Shown: piece by piece, positions 36,131-45,174 of the stretch
Layout: each line of letters begins with the position of its first letter
Position numbering within the stretch: position 1 is the first letter of the stretch
Source: Epilithonimonas hominis
Lineage (GTDB): Bacteria > Bacteroidota > Bacteroidia > Flavobacteriales > Weeksellaceae
Length of the DNA: 64,000 nucleotides
Direction of reading: 5' to 3'
Assembly (NCBI RefSeq): GCF_003730015.1
Contig: NZ_RJTU01000034.1
Span: forward strand, 62,001 to 126,000
Program-made: the position numbers and the translations under genes
Notes under the pieces: model-generated
Told to the model about the DNA's origin: nothing
The model's input: the letters and a program-made list of their open reading frames with translations, nothing else
The model's database searches: none

Positions 36131-36312
36131 AAACGATTATTTGAAATATGAATTTTCAAAGGTAGAACTTTAAAATATAAAAATAGGCTCAAAGTTGAAC
36201 CGATTTTTTATTAATCAACAATTTCAAATCTTCCCTTGAAATTTCCGTAACTTTGCAATCCATTAAAAGGTTTTCAATCTTTTAATTTTTTAATCATTTT
36301 AATTTAAAATCA

Positions 36313-37188
36313 ATGCACAAAGCAGGATTCGTAAATATCGTCGGGAAACCGAATGCCGGAAAATCAACACTTCTTAACCAATTGATGGGAGAGAAGCTGG
36401 CAATTGTTACCCAAAAAGCGCAAACTACACGTCACCGTATTTTCGGGATTTATAATGAAGAAGATTTGCAGATAGTTTTTTCTGATACGCCAGGTGTTTT
36501 GGATCCAAAATATGGTTTGCAGGAAAAAATGATGGATTTTGTGAAGGATTCTTTACAGGATGCAGATGTTTTCTTGTTCATTGTAGATGTGACGGACAAA
36601 GCAGAACCATCCGAATTTTTAATTGATAAACTGAATAAAATTCCTGTTCCGGTTTTATTACTGTTAAATAAAATTGACCAAACTAACCAAGAAGATCTAG
36701 AAAAAATAGCAACAGAATGGCACGAGAGAATCCCAAAGGCAGAGATTCTTCCTATTTCGGCTCTCAATAATTTTAATCTGGACGTTATTCTTCCAAAATT
36801 GAAAGAAATGTTACCAGAAAATCCGGCGTATTATGACAAAGATATGTACACAGATAAGCCAGAACGTTTCTTTGTAAATGAAGCCATCAGAGAAAAAATT
36901 CTTCTTAATTACGAAAAAGAAATTCCGTATTCTGTAGAAGTGGTGACGGAAATTTTCAAAGAAAAAGAAGGCGCCATTGTGATAGATTCTATTATCTATG
37001 TAGAAAGAGATACGCAGAAAGGAATTATCATCGGCCACAAGGGAGAAGCTATTAAGAAAGTTGGAACAGAGGCAAGATTGGACTTGGAAAAATTCTTTGG
37101 AAAGAAAATTCACCTTAATCTTTTTGTGAAAGTCAAAAAAGACTGGCGAAAAAATGACAGAGATCTGAAAAACTTTGGCTACCGTTAG
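36313..37188 (+). CDS. era: GTPase Era
   Basis: The 291-residue ribosome-assembly GTPase binds 16S rRNA near its 3' end. The G domain (about 1-170) has G1 GKPNAGKS, switch I around TRHRIFG, G3 DTPGV and G4 NKID. The KH domain (about 205-285) has GIIIGHKGEAIKKVG. Length is normal. A -7-like box TAACTTTG at 36248-36255 suggests its own promoter; the matching upstream element is not clear. Confidence 0.95.
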   Translation: MHKAGFVNIVGKPNAGKSTLLNQLMGEKLAIVTQKAQTTRHRIFGIYNEEDLQIVFSDTPGVLDPKYGLQEKMMDFVKDSLQDADVFLFIVDVTDKAEPSEFLIDKLNKIPVPVLLLLNKIDQTNQEDLEKIATEWHERIPKAEILPISALNNFNLDVILPKLKEMLPENPAYYDKDMYTDKPERFFVNEAIREKILLNYEKEIPYSVEVVTEIFKEKEGAIVIDSIIYVERDTQKGIIIGHKGEAIKKVGTEARLDLEKFFGKKIHLNLFVKVKKDWRKNDRDLKNFGYR

Positions 37189-37192
37189 AATT

Positions 37193-37219
37193 AAATCCTT
37201 TATTATAAAGGATTTTTTT
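37193..37219. terminator. Terminator between convergent genes
   Basis: AAATCCTTT / AAAGGATTT with an ATTAT-type loop and a strong T run on the plus strand, just after the era stop. Confidence 0.82.
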
Positions 37220-37240
37220 TAAATAAGTAGTAAAAGTTAG

Positions 37241-37429
37241 TTAATCAAACCATTGAGCAACATAATCCTTGATAATTATCCAAAAATTTTTGCCAAGAAA
37301 GTAGATTAGAGTAGAAGTGATGATGCCTTTTACTGTAAAAAAAATAATTCCGCCAATTCCAAATTTTTTCAGCAGACTTTTCCACTTCGGCGATTTCTTT
37401 TCTTCGGTAGTCTGCATTTGATCTTCCAT
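37241..37429 (-). CDS. Small hypothetical membrane protein
   Basis: The 62-residue protein starts MEDQMQTTEEKKSPKWKS, with a charged N-terminal third, and then has one or two hydrophobic segments (GIGGIIFFTVKGIITSTLIYFLGKN in part). It ends WIIIKDYVAQWFD. The ATG at 37429 is used instead of TTG at 37444. I do not recognise the family. The coding look rests on composition and a clean frame. Confidence 0.65.
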   Translation of the reverse strand: MEDQMQTTEEKKSPKWKSLLKKFGIGGIIFFTVKGIITSTLIYFLGKNFWIIIKDYVAQWFD

Positions 37430-37683
37430 TTTTATTTTTTTCAAAAATATGAAAACTTTCGCATTTTAGATTGATTCAAAATTATAAAAAATCATTAATT
37501 TATAGATTTTTAAGTCGCTGTTGTTAAAGTGACTTGATTCGTAACTTTCTCATTTATAAATTAATGATCTTTTCCTAGTGTTTAATTTTCCATTAGATTT
37601 TAATCAATTACTAACGTTTGTTAGTTTTTTTCTTTGTTGGTCAAAATATATTTTTATCTTTAGAAACGAGTAATAAAAATATT

Positions 37684-39237
37684 ATGGCAAAAAAATCAGA
37701 GACAATTTCTATATCAAAAAATCTCAAAAAATTAGGAATTTCATCAGAAAACAATGGAACATCTACAGGGAATAAATTTTTTTCTACTGGAAAAAAAATA
37801 GAGAGTATTTCGCCAGTAGATGGTAAAAAGATAGCCTCAGTTAAAACTTCTAATGCCAAAGATTACGAAAAAGTTGTAGCCAAAGCGCAAAAAGCTTATA
37901 AAGAATTCAGACAGGTTCCTTCGCCGAAACGTGGCGATTTGGTTCGTCAGTTCGGAAATAAATTGAGAGAATATAAGGATGATTTGGGTAAACTCGTTTC
38001 TTATGAAATGGGGAAATCTTTGCAGGAAGGTCTTGGCGAAGTTCAGGAGATGATTGATATCTGCGATTTTGCAGTCGGATTATCCCGTCAGCTTTACGGT
38101 TACACAATGCACTCGGAAAGACCCGGACACAGGATGTACGAACAATATCATCCACTTGGAATTGTAGGTGTGATTTCCGCTTTCAATTTTCCAGTGGCGG
38201 TCTGGAGCTGGAATGCGGCCTTAGCATGGATTTGCGGGAATGTTGTCATTTGGAAACCGTCTGAAAAGACGCCGCTTTGCGCAATTGCTTGCCAAAATAT
38301 TTTCGCAGAAGTTGCAAGAGAAAATGGCTTGCCGGAAGGAATTTCCAGTCTTGTAATTGCGGATCACGAAATTGGAGACAAATTAGTCAATGATAAAAGA
38401 ATTGCTTTAGTTTCTTTCACTGGTTCGACAAGAGTTGGAAGAATTGTCGGGAAAAATGTAGCAGAACGTTTCGGAAAATCGATTCTGGAATTGGGAGGAA
38501 ATAATGCCATCATCATTACAGAAAATGCAGATCTTAATATGTCAATCATCGGCGCAGTTTTCGGTGCAGTGGGTACGGCTGGACAAAGATGTACTTCCAC
38601 AAGACGATTGATTATCCACGAATCTGTTTACGACGAAGTGAAAAACCGTCTGATAAAAGCTTACGGACAACTTAAAATCGGAAATCCCCTGGATGAAACC
38701 AATCACGTTGGTCCGCTTATCGACCAATCTGCTGTGAAACAATATCAGGATTCTATCGAAAAATGTAAATCTGAAGGTGGGAAATTCATCGTAGAAGGTG
38801 GCGTTTTGGAAGGCGATAATTACAATTCTGGTTGCTACGTAAAACCTTGTATTGCTGAGGTTGAAAACAGTTACGAAATCGTTCAACACGAGACTTTTGC
38901 GCCAATTCTTTATTTGATTAAATATAAAAATCTGGACGAAGCAATCGCTCTACAGAATGATGTTCCGCAAGGTTTGAGCTCTGCAATTATGACTCAAAAT
39001 CTTCGTGAAGCAGAATTGTTCCTTTCCAACGGAGGTTCAGATTGTGGAATTGCGAACGTCAATATTGGAACTTCAGGTGCTGAAATCGGAGGTGCTTTTG
39101 GTGGCGAAAAAGAAACTGGAGGCGGACGCGAATCTGGTTCCGATGTCTGGAAATATTATATGAGAAGACAGACTAACACCATCAATTATACCACAAGCTT
39201 ACCTTTAGCACAAGGGATTAAATTCGATTTAGATTAA
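37684..39237 (+). CDS. ALDH7 family aldehyde dehydrogenase; probable L-aminoadipate-semialdehyde (P6C) dehydrogenase
   Basis: This 517-residue NAD(P)-dependent enzyme belongs to the antiquitin-like ALDH7 group. Motifs are [24 protein letters not shown], the general-base Glu in LELGGNNA and the nucleophile Cys303 in GQRCTSTRR. The late [16 protein letters not shown] is typical of ALDH7. With the lysine 6-transaminase gene next door it should oxidise allysine/P6C to L-2-aminoadipate in lysine breakdown. The ATG at 37684 (MAKKSE) is preferred to an upstream ATG at 37618, which would add an unlikely hydrophobic leader. Confidence 0.88.
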   Translation: MAKKSETISISKNLKKLGISSENNGTSTGNKFFSTGKKIESISPVDGKKIASVKTSNAKDYEKVVAKAQKAYKEFRQVPSPKRGDLVRQFGNKLREYKDDLGKLVSYEMGKSLQEGLGEVQEMIDICDFAVGLSRQLYGYTMHSERPGHRMYEQYHPLGIVGVISAFNFPVAVWSWNAALAWICGNVVIWKPSEKTPLCAIACQNIFAEVARENGLPEGISSLVIADHEIGDKLVNDKRIALVSFTGSTRVGRIVGKNVAERFGKSILELGGNNAIIITENADLNMSIIGAVFGAVGTAGQRCTSTRRLIIHESVYDEVKNRLIKAYGQLKIGNPLDETNHVGPLIDQSAVKQYQDSIEKCKSEGGKFIVEGGVLEGDNYNSGCYVKPCIAEVENSYEIVQHETFAPILYLIKYKNLDEAIALQNDVPQGLSSAIMTQNLREAELFLSNGGSDCGIANVNIGTSGAEIGGAFGGEKETGGGRESGSDVWKYYMRRQTNTINYTTSLPLAQGIKFDLD

Positions 39238-39255
39238 AATTATTAAAATTTTTAT

Positions 39256-39359
39256 GGCAACTTATCCGCCTTCCGCCCCAATCTTTTTTGCAGACGATTT
39301 CATATTAAATAGAACTTGAAGTATACGCAAAAAAGGATTTCCGCTCAAGTCGGGTTGCA
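39256..39359. repeat. Intergenic repeat element, second copy
   Basis: ATCCGCCTTCCGCC, TCTTTTTTGC (39282-39291) and, inverted, GCAAAAAAGGA (39327-39337) are followed by GATTTCCGCTCAAGTCGGGT. The last segment recurs at 51534-51556 with two C/T changes. The outer layout matches the element at 34967. Confidence 0.7.
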
Positions 39360-39426
39360 GATTCAACATTAAAAATAGCATTAGAACAAAATATTGAAAA
39401 GACTATACATGATTTTAAGATCAAAT

Positions 39427-39507
39427 CTTTGCTGAGTTTTACGCCTTTGCGAACTTAAAAACATTGAATTGTAAAAAAAAATCTTTGCGGGCTTTGCGTT
39501 TAAAATA
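39427..39507. repeat. CTTTGCG-type intergenic repeat
   Basis: TCTTTGCTGAGTTTTACG, CCTTTGCGAACTTAAAA and, about 50 bases on, TCTTTGCGGGCTTTGCGTTT followed by AAAA are diverged units of one word in the gap before the lysine transaminase gene. Confidence 0.55.
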
Positions 39508-39524
39508 AAAACCAAATAATTAAA

Positions 39525-40847
39525 ATGAGCACACTTGTACACGAGAATAAAGTTAAAGAAACATTAGGAAAACACATCTTAGCTGACGGTTTCGATTTCG
39601 TAATGGATTTTGAGAAGTCCCACGGTTCTTACATTGCAGACCGTTTGACAGGCAAAGAATATCTCGATATGTTCTCTATGTTTGCGTCGGCTTCCGTTGG
39701 ATATAATCATCCTTACATTTTGGAAAAAGCCGATTGGCTGGGAAAAATGGCGATTTACAAACCAACGCTCAGTGATGTTTATCTTCAGGAATATGCCGAT
39801 TTTATGGAAGTTTTTTCCAGAGTGGCAATTCCGAAAGAATTACAATATTGCTTTTTCGTAGAAGGTGGCGCTTTGGCGGTAGAAAATGCTTTGAAAACGG
39901 CGTTTGACTGGAAAACCAGAAAAAACTGGCAAAAGAATATTGAGAAAGAAGCAAGTTTGGTGATTCATTTCAAACAATCTTTCCACGGAAGAAGTGGTTA
40001 TACATTGTCTTTAACCAATACATCTGACCCTAGAAAGCATCAATACTTTCCAAAATTCGATTGGCCAAGAATTACTAATCCAAAACTGAATTTCCCAATT
40101 ACTGAAGAGAATTTGGAAGAAACAATCAAGCACGAGCAATTGGCTTTATTGCATATTCAGGAAGCGATTTTAGCGAATCCTGATGAAGTGGCTTGTGTAA
40201 TTATTGAGCCAATCCAAGCAGAAGGTGGAGACAATCACTTCAGAAACGAATTCTTTACTGAATTAAGAAAAATCTGTGACGAAAACGAAATTCTTCTTAT
40301 CCTTGACGAAGTTCAAACAGGCATTGGAATGACTGGAAAAATGTGGGCTTTCCAACATCTTGATATTATTCCGGATGTCATTACTTTCGGTAAGAAAACT
40401 CAGGTTTGCGGAATTCTAGCTAACAAAGAAAAGTTGGATGAGGTAGAGCATCACGTTTTCGTAGAAAGTTCTAGAATCAATTCTACATTTGGAGGTAATT
40501 TTATCGATATGCTACGTTTTCAACTGGTTTTAGAAATTATTGAAAATGAAAATCTGGTTGAAAATTCTAGAGTCGTTGGTGAATTTTTATTGAATGGTTT
40601 GAAGCAATTAGCGCAAAAGTATCCAGACCATATTTCTGCTGCCAGAGGAAAAGGTTTGATGTGCGCATTTGACCTGAAAGACGGCGCATCTAGAGATTGG
40701 TTGAGAAAGGCGTTGTATGATGAGGGAGTTATCGTCCTAACCTGTGGAGACCAATCGCTTAGATTCCGTCCGCATCTTAATGTAACAAAAGAAGAAATCC
40801 AAATAATTTTAGATAAAATAAATTCAATATTCGAGAATTTAATATAA
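39525..40847 (+). CDS. lat: L-lysine 6-transaminase
   Basis: The 440-residue class III aminotransferase moves the epsilon-amino group of lysine to 2-oxoglutarate, giving allysine that cyclises to P6C. Diagnostic segments are GYNHPYILEKADW, FFVEGGALAVENALKTAFDWK, KQSFHGRSGYTLSLTNT, the PLP-binding Asp in LILDEVQTGIGMTGK and the Schiff-base Lys in ITFGKKTQVCG. It follows the ALDH7 gene on the same strand across a 287-base repeat-filled gap. Together the two form the lysine-to-aminoadipate route. Confidence 0.92.
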   Translation: MSTLVHENKVKETLGKHILADGFDFVMDFEKSHGSYIADRLTGKEYLDMFSMFASASVGYNHPYILEKADWLGKMAIYKPTLSDVYLQEYADFMEVFSRVAIPKELQYCFFVEGGALAVENALKTAFDWKTRKNWQKNIEKEASLVIHFKQSFHGRSGYTLSLTNTSDPRKHQYFPKFDWPRITNPKLNFPITEENLEETIKHEQLALLHIQEAILANPDEVACVIIEPIQAEGGDNHFRNEFFTELRKICDENEILLILDEVQTGIGMTGKMWAFQHLDIIPDVITFGKKTQVCGILANKEKLDEVEHHVFVESSRINSTFGGNFIDMLRFQLVLEIIENENLVENSRVVGEFLLNGLKQLAQKYPDHISAARGKGLMCAFDLKDGASRDWLRKALYDEGVIVLTCGDQSLRFRPHLNVTKEEIQIILDKINSIFENLI

Positions 40848-40914
40848 GGAATTTCAGATTATGATATTTTTTTCGTAAATTGCTTTGCTTTTAAAAAAAT
40901 CAAAATATTAAATT

Positions 40915-41142
40915 ATGGATACAACAACAAGAGTGGCTGTATACGAAAGCAGCAGCCCACAGGAGATCCAACTAATGAAATCCAAGTTGGAAGATGCAGG
41001 AATAAAGTGTGATGTAGAGAATTCTTATCTTAGTTTTCTATCCACACCTACTGCAACCAATACTTTTATAAAAGTAGATCTGAAAGACGAAAAAAAGGCT
41101 TTCGAAATTATCGATGAATATTTAAAATCAAACCAAAATTGA
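40915..41142 (+). CDS. DUF2007 domain-containing protein
   Basis: The 75-residue protein fits the DUF2007 (putative signal-transducing) family: VAVYESSSPQEIQLMKSKLEDAGIKCDVEN, then a central strand and a C-terminal KKAFEIIDEYLK. These small ferredoxin-like proteins have no proven function. It lies 67 bases after lat and ends before a strong terminator, so it may share the lat transcript. Confidence 0.85.
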   Translation: MDTTTRVAVYESSSPQEIQLMKSKLEDAGIKCDVENSYLSFLSTPTATNTFIKVDLKDEKKAFEIIDEYLKSNQN

Positions 41143-41172
41143 TTTCATATTTTTAAATTTTACGTTTTACAG

Positions 41173-41209
41173 AAATCGGGTTCATACTTTCTGAACCCGA
41201 TTTTTTTTT
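41173..41209 (+). terminator. Rho-independent terminator
   Basis: AAATCGGGTTCA / TGAACCCGATTT, a perfect 12-bp stem with a 7-base loop, followed by a run of T. Confidence 0.93.
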
Positions 41210-41245
41210 GAATTATAAAAAAATCCTTATCATTGCAATATCATT

Positions 41246-41319
41246 GGGGAATTAGCTCATCTGGCTAGAGCGTTAGACTGGCAGTCTAAAGGTGACGGGT
41301 TCGATCCCCGTATTCTCCA
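41246..41319 (+). tRNA. tRNA-Ala (anticodon GGC)
   Basis: The sequence folds as a 74-base cloverleaf. The acceptor GGGGAAT pairs with ATTCTCC and includes the G3-U70 pair that marks alanine tRNAs. The D arm is GCTC...GAGC, the anticodon stem TTAGA/TCTAA has loop CTGGCAG (anticodon GGC), and the T arm is ACGGG TTCGATC CCCGT. The discriminator base is A; CCA is not encoded. Confidence 0.96.
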
Positions 41320-41327
41320 CTTCTTTA

Positions 41328-41362
41328 ACAATCTTCTGAATTTCAGGAGATTGTTTTGCTTT
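41328..41362 (+). terminator. Rho-independent terminator after the tRNA
   Basis: ACAATCTTCTGAA / TTCAGGAGATTGT, 13 bp with one G-T pair, followed by TTTTGCTTTT. Confidence 0.82.
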
Positions 41363-41547
41363 TATGGAAAAAAAATTGCCCCCACTTCATTACTGTAATG
41401 GTTCATAGAATCCGATTATTCATTGAAGTGGTTCTGGCTGCACCCTTATTTTCTCAAACTCATCCACATCTATATCATAATTTATTGATAAATAAGAACG
41501 ATTGTAAATTTAAGTTAGTAATTTGCGCACATATTAATTTTGTCCTT

Positions 41548-43532
41548 ATGACGTCGTATAATAGTTGGAATAATAAGTTGAGAAATCTTTTTTCAGGTAG
41601 GTTTTCAGTATTTTTATCAGTACTTTGTCTTTATATTTTTCTATCATTCATTATACGGATTGCTTTCCTAATCTGGTCGTCTAGTAACGCTGATTTTAAT
41701 TTGCTGCATATTCTCCGCGCTTTTATTACCGGATTTTTATATGATCTTACAATCGGCTTATCATTTTTGACAATTTATTCAATCTATTTGTTGATCCTCC
41801 CTAAAAAGTTGATAGGTTCTGTTTTTGACAAGGTTTTTAATTATTTCTACCTTACAATCATCTTTATAATCATCTATTTCAGCTTATTAGCTGAGATCCT
41901 TTTTGGGATGAGTTCGGCGTTCGATTTAATTTTATAGCGGTAGATTATCTCATTTACACTTATGAAGTTATTGAAAACATTAACCAATCCTATCCTTTAC
42001 CGCTGATTATAGCAACATTACTTGGATTAGTTATTGGCACATTTGTATTACTAAAAAAACTGAATGCTTTCAGAAGTACGTTCACATCTCAAATATCTTT
42101 TGTAAAACGCGCTTTTTATGCCATTCCTATTTTGATTGTAGCCACAATATTAGGAGTTACAATGAAAAATAAACTGGCCGATTTCAGTAATAATCTTGTC
42201 ATTAATGAAATTGGTAAGAATGGTGCATTTTCTTTTTTATCAGCATTTCAGTCCAACGAACTGGATTATCAGACTTTTTATCCTACACTTTCAGATAAAG
42301 AAGCTTATCCTATTGTCAAAAAAGATCTTTTGCAGGATAATCAAAAATATAAATCTTCTGCGTTTGATGATATTACAAGAATCACAGAGGGAAAAGGAAT
42401 CAAGAATCCAAATATTATTTTGGTTGCAATAGAAAGTTTCAGTGCAGATTTTCTTACGGCATTTGGAAATAAAGGCAATCTGACGCCAAACTACGACAGG
42501 CTTGCCAACGAAAGTATCTTCTTTACCAATCTTTACGCAACAGGAACCAGAACCGTCCGGGGAATGGAAGCTTTGACATTATCAGTTCCACCAACACCTG
42601 GAAACAGTATCGTGAGAAGGCCGGACAATCAGAATCTGTTTTCGATAGCAACAATTCTTAGACAGAAAAACTATCAGCCTTATTTTATTTATGGTGGCGA
42701 TGGGTATTTTGATAATATGAACAACTTTTTCGGCGGACAGGGTTTCGACATTGTACACAGAAACCGTGGCAATCCTCTATCAGAAGATATCAAAACACAT
42801 CGATATAATATTTCTGATAACGAGGTGAGCTTCGAAAATGCGTGGGGAATTTGTGATGAGGATATTTATAGACAGGCTATAAAATATGCAGATATAAGCT
42901 CGAAAAATAAGAAACCATTTTTCCAGTTTGTGATGACAACTTCCAACCATAAGCCTTATACTTTTCCGAATGGTAAGATTGATCTTCCACAAGGCGAAAG
43001 GGAAGGTGCCGTAAAATATACGGATTACGCTTTAGGAAAATTCATTGCAGATGCGCAGAAGAAACCTTGGTTCAGCAATACTGTCTTTGTGATTGTAGCA
43101 GATCATTGTGCGAGCAGCGCTGGCAAATGGGAAATCAATATTGCCAAGCATCACATTCCGGCAATCATCTATAATTCTGGCAATAATGCTGAAAAGATTG
43201 ATCGTCTGACTTCTCAGATAGATGTAATGCCCACGCTTTTTGGTTACCTTAACTGGAATTATGCCACAAGTCTCTACGGAAAAGATATTAACAAAACCAG
43301 GCCGGGAGAAGAAAGAGCTTTTATTGGTAATTACAGGATATTGGGCTTATTGAAAAATGATGTTTTTACTCAGATTGATGACAGAAAAAGAGTGAAGCAA
43401 TTCAATGTTTCCGGTGCAGACAGGGCTCTTACTGAAATTAAAAATAAGAATAATGATCTTGTGAAACAGACTATTTTCTATTATCAGACTGCGAGCGAGC
43501 GGTACAAAAACGGAAAGATGAAAGAGAGATAG
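41548..43532 (+). pseudogene. LTA synthase family protein (sulfatase superfamily), frameshifted
   Basis: Two frames together encode one LTA-synthase-like protein. Frame 1 (41548-41937) gives MTSYNSWNNK and four hydrophobic segments, then goes out of register after LLAEILF. Frame 2 continues with WDEFGVRFNFIAVDYLIYTYE, two more membrane segments and the extracytoplasmic sulfatase domain: NIILVAIESFSADF, the nucleophile Thr in GTRTVRGMEALT, and VIVADHCA. One T added to the T5 tract at 41900-41904 restores about 662 codons. Likely substrate is a phospholipid head group. It may be a sequencing error, a real pseudogene or programmed slippage. Confidence 0.78.
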
Positions 43533-43651
43533 AATCGGCCTAATCTCAATAATTGTATTCAAGTATTTGTTTTAATAAGTTATCTGTACTATTTTTGTTA
43601 CTCAAATAAAAATAGCTGCTATTGAAAGAAAATTACTATTTTAAATGTCAT

Positions 43652-44188
43652 ATGAAAAACGCTGTACTTGTAATTATTTTTTCAATATTTCTGCTATCGT
43701 GCGGAACATCCCATTCTGCAAAAAAATATACCTACAAAAAGCCTGTATCTTCCAAAACTGCTAATATTAAAAAACTGAACTCAGTTTATTCCGGAAATGT
43801 TTCGGGAAAAAGGGCTGCTGTAGTTACGGACGCTGAAAATTATCTCGGAACGCCTTACAAATATGCAGGAAACACCAAAGCAGGATTTGACTGCTCTGGT
43901 TTGGTATGTAAGGTTTTTGATGAGAATAATATGAAACTTCCCAGAAGATCTCAGGATCAAGCAAAAGCGGGTAATGCAGTGGAAATTTCAAGAGTGAAGC
44001 CGGGCGATCTGTTGTTCTTTGCAACTGCGGGCGGTTCTACTATATCTCATGTTGGAATTGTTCACGAGATTATGAATGGTGGCGAAATAACATTCATCCA
44101 TTCATCCACAACAAAAGGCGTGATTATTTCTTCACTTAACGAGGTATATTGGAATAAAGCATTTCTTTTTGCAAGAAGTGTGCTTTAG
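43652..44188 (+). CDS. C40 (NlpC/P60) family lipoprotein endopeptidase
   Basis: The 178-residue protein has a lipoprotein signal with lipobox LLSC (Cys17), a Lys/Ser-rich linker (about 20-60), and an NlpC/P60 domain (about 62-178). The catalytic Cys is in FDCSGLVCKVF, the first His in SHVGIVHE and the second in FIHSSTTKG, as in Spr/MepS-like D,D- or D,L-endopeptidases. The ATG at 43652 begins the signal peptide; the upstream TTG at 43622 is rejected. It probably acts on peptidoglycan cross-links or stem peptides. Confidence 0.87.
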   Translation: MKNAVLVIIFSIFLLSCGTSHSAKKYTYKKPVSSKTANIKKLNSVYSGNVSGKRAAVVTDAENYLGTPYKYAGNTKAGFDCSGLVCKVFDENNMKLPRRSQDQAKAGNAVEISRVKPGDLLFFATAGGSTISHVGIVHEIMNGGEITFIHSSTTKGVIISSLNEVYWNKAFLFARSVL

Positions 44189-44223
44189 ATTTATTATTTT
44201 TGCTACGATTGTAAAATGGAGAG

Positions 44224-44251
44224 GTTCAATAATTTTTTATTGGACTTTTTT
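44224..44251 (+). terminator. Rho-independent terminator
   Basis: GTTCAATA / TATTGGAC stem, one G-T pair, loop of T residues, followed by six T, after the C40 lipoprotein gene. Confidence 0.68.
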
Positions 44252-44298
44252 ATATACTAAAATCAAATATCATTAATCAATTATCAATTATAAAAAGT

Positions 44299-45111
44299 AT
44301 GTCTTTACAGGAAAAAATCGAAAAAGCTTGGGATAACCGGGAACTATTGAAAGAAGAAGAGTATCAGAACGCAGTAAGAGAAGTAGTTGCAAAGCTGGAT
44401 GCAGGTGAATTGAGAACAGCTGAGCCTACTGAAAATGGCTGGCAGATCAATGAATGGGTGAAAAAAGGTGTGGTGATGTATTTCCCAATCCAGACAATGG
44501 AAACCATAGAAGTTGGACCATTCGAATTCCACGATAAAATTCCTTTGAAGAAAAATTATGCTGAAAAAGGTGTAAGAGTTGTTCCTCATGCGATTGCAAG
44601 ACACGGAAGTTTTGTAGCAAGTGGTGTGATTATGATGCCTTCTTACGTTAACATCGGTGCTTATGTAGACTCTGGAACTATGGTTGATACTTGGGCAACT
44701 GTAGGAAGCTGTGCACAAATTGGTAAAAATGTTCACTTGAGTGGTGGAGTAGGAATCGGCGGTGTTTTGGAGCCTTTACAAGCGGCGCCAGTGATTATCG
44801 AAGATGATGCTTTTATAGGATCACGTTGTATTGTAGTTGAAGGTGTTCGTGTAGGTAAAGAAGCTGTCCTGGGAGCGAATGTTTGTTTGACAATGTCCAC
44901 CAAAATTATCGATGTTACAGGACCTGAGCCAATTGAAACTAAAGGTTATGTGCCAGAACGTTCTGTCGTGATTCCGGGAAGTTACACCAAAAAATTTCCT
45001 GCAGGAGAATTTCAAGTTCCGTGCGCCCTGATTATTGGAAAAAGAAAAGAATCTACAGATAAGAAAACGTCTCTCAATGACGCTTTGAGAGAAAACAATG
45101 TTGCTGTTTAG
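44299..45111 (+). CDS. dapD: 2,3,4,5-tetrahydropyridine-2,6-dicarboxylate N-succinyltransferase
   Basis: The 270-residue left-handed beta-helix enzyme succinylates tetrahydrodipicolinate in the succinylase branch of lysine and diaminopimelate synthesis. Hexapeptide-repeat segments include GVRVVPHAIARHGSFVASGVIMMPSY (in part), GTMVDTWATVGSCAQIG and SGGVGIGGVLEPLQAAPVII, with the late FIGSRCIVVEGVRVG. Length matches E. coli DapD. It has its own terminator. Confidence 0.94.
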   Translation: MSLQEKIEKAWDNRELLKEEEYQNAVREVVAKLDAGELRTAEPTENGWQINEWVKKGVVMYFPIQTMETIEVGPFEFHDKIPLKKNYAEKGVRVVPHAIARHGSFVASGVIMMPSYVNIGAYVDSGTMVDTWATVGSCAQIGKNVHLSGGVGIGGVLEPLQAAPVIIEDDAFIGSRCIVVEGVRVGKEAVLGANVCLTMSTKIIDVTGPEPIETKGYVPERSVVIPGSYTKKFPAGEFQVPCALIIGKRKESTDKKTSLNDALRENNVAV

Positions 45112-45130
45112 AAAAATATAAACAAAATTG

Positions 45131-45156
45131 CCTGTCTCCGGACAGGTAGTTTTTTC
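45131..45156 (+). terminator. Rho-independent terminator
   Basis: CCTGTC / GACAGG stem with a TCCG loop, then TAG and a T run, after dapD. Confidence 0.82.
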
Positions 45157-45174
45157 AATGCTAATAGCCAAATC

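Noticed and set aside
41356-41547. In-frame extension of the LTA-synthase-like gene upstream to 41356
   Set aside because: It begins in the tRNA terminator and lacks a hydrophobic or conserved sequence; the membrane segments follow the ATG at 41548.
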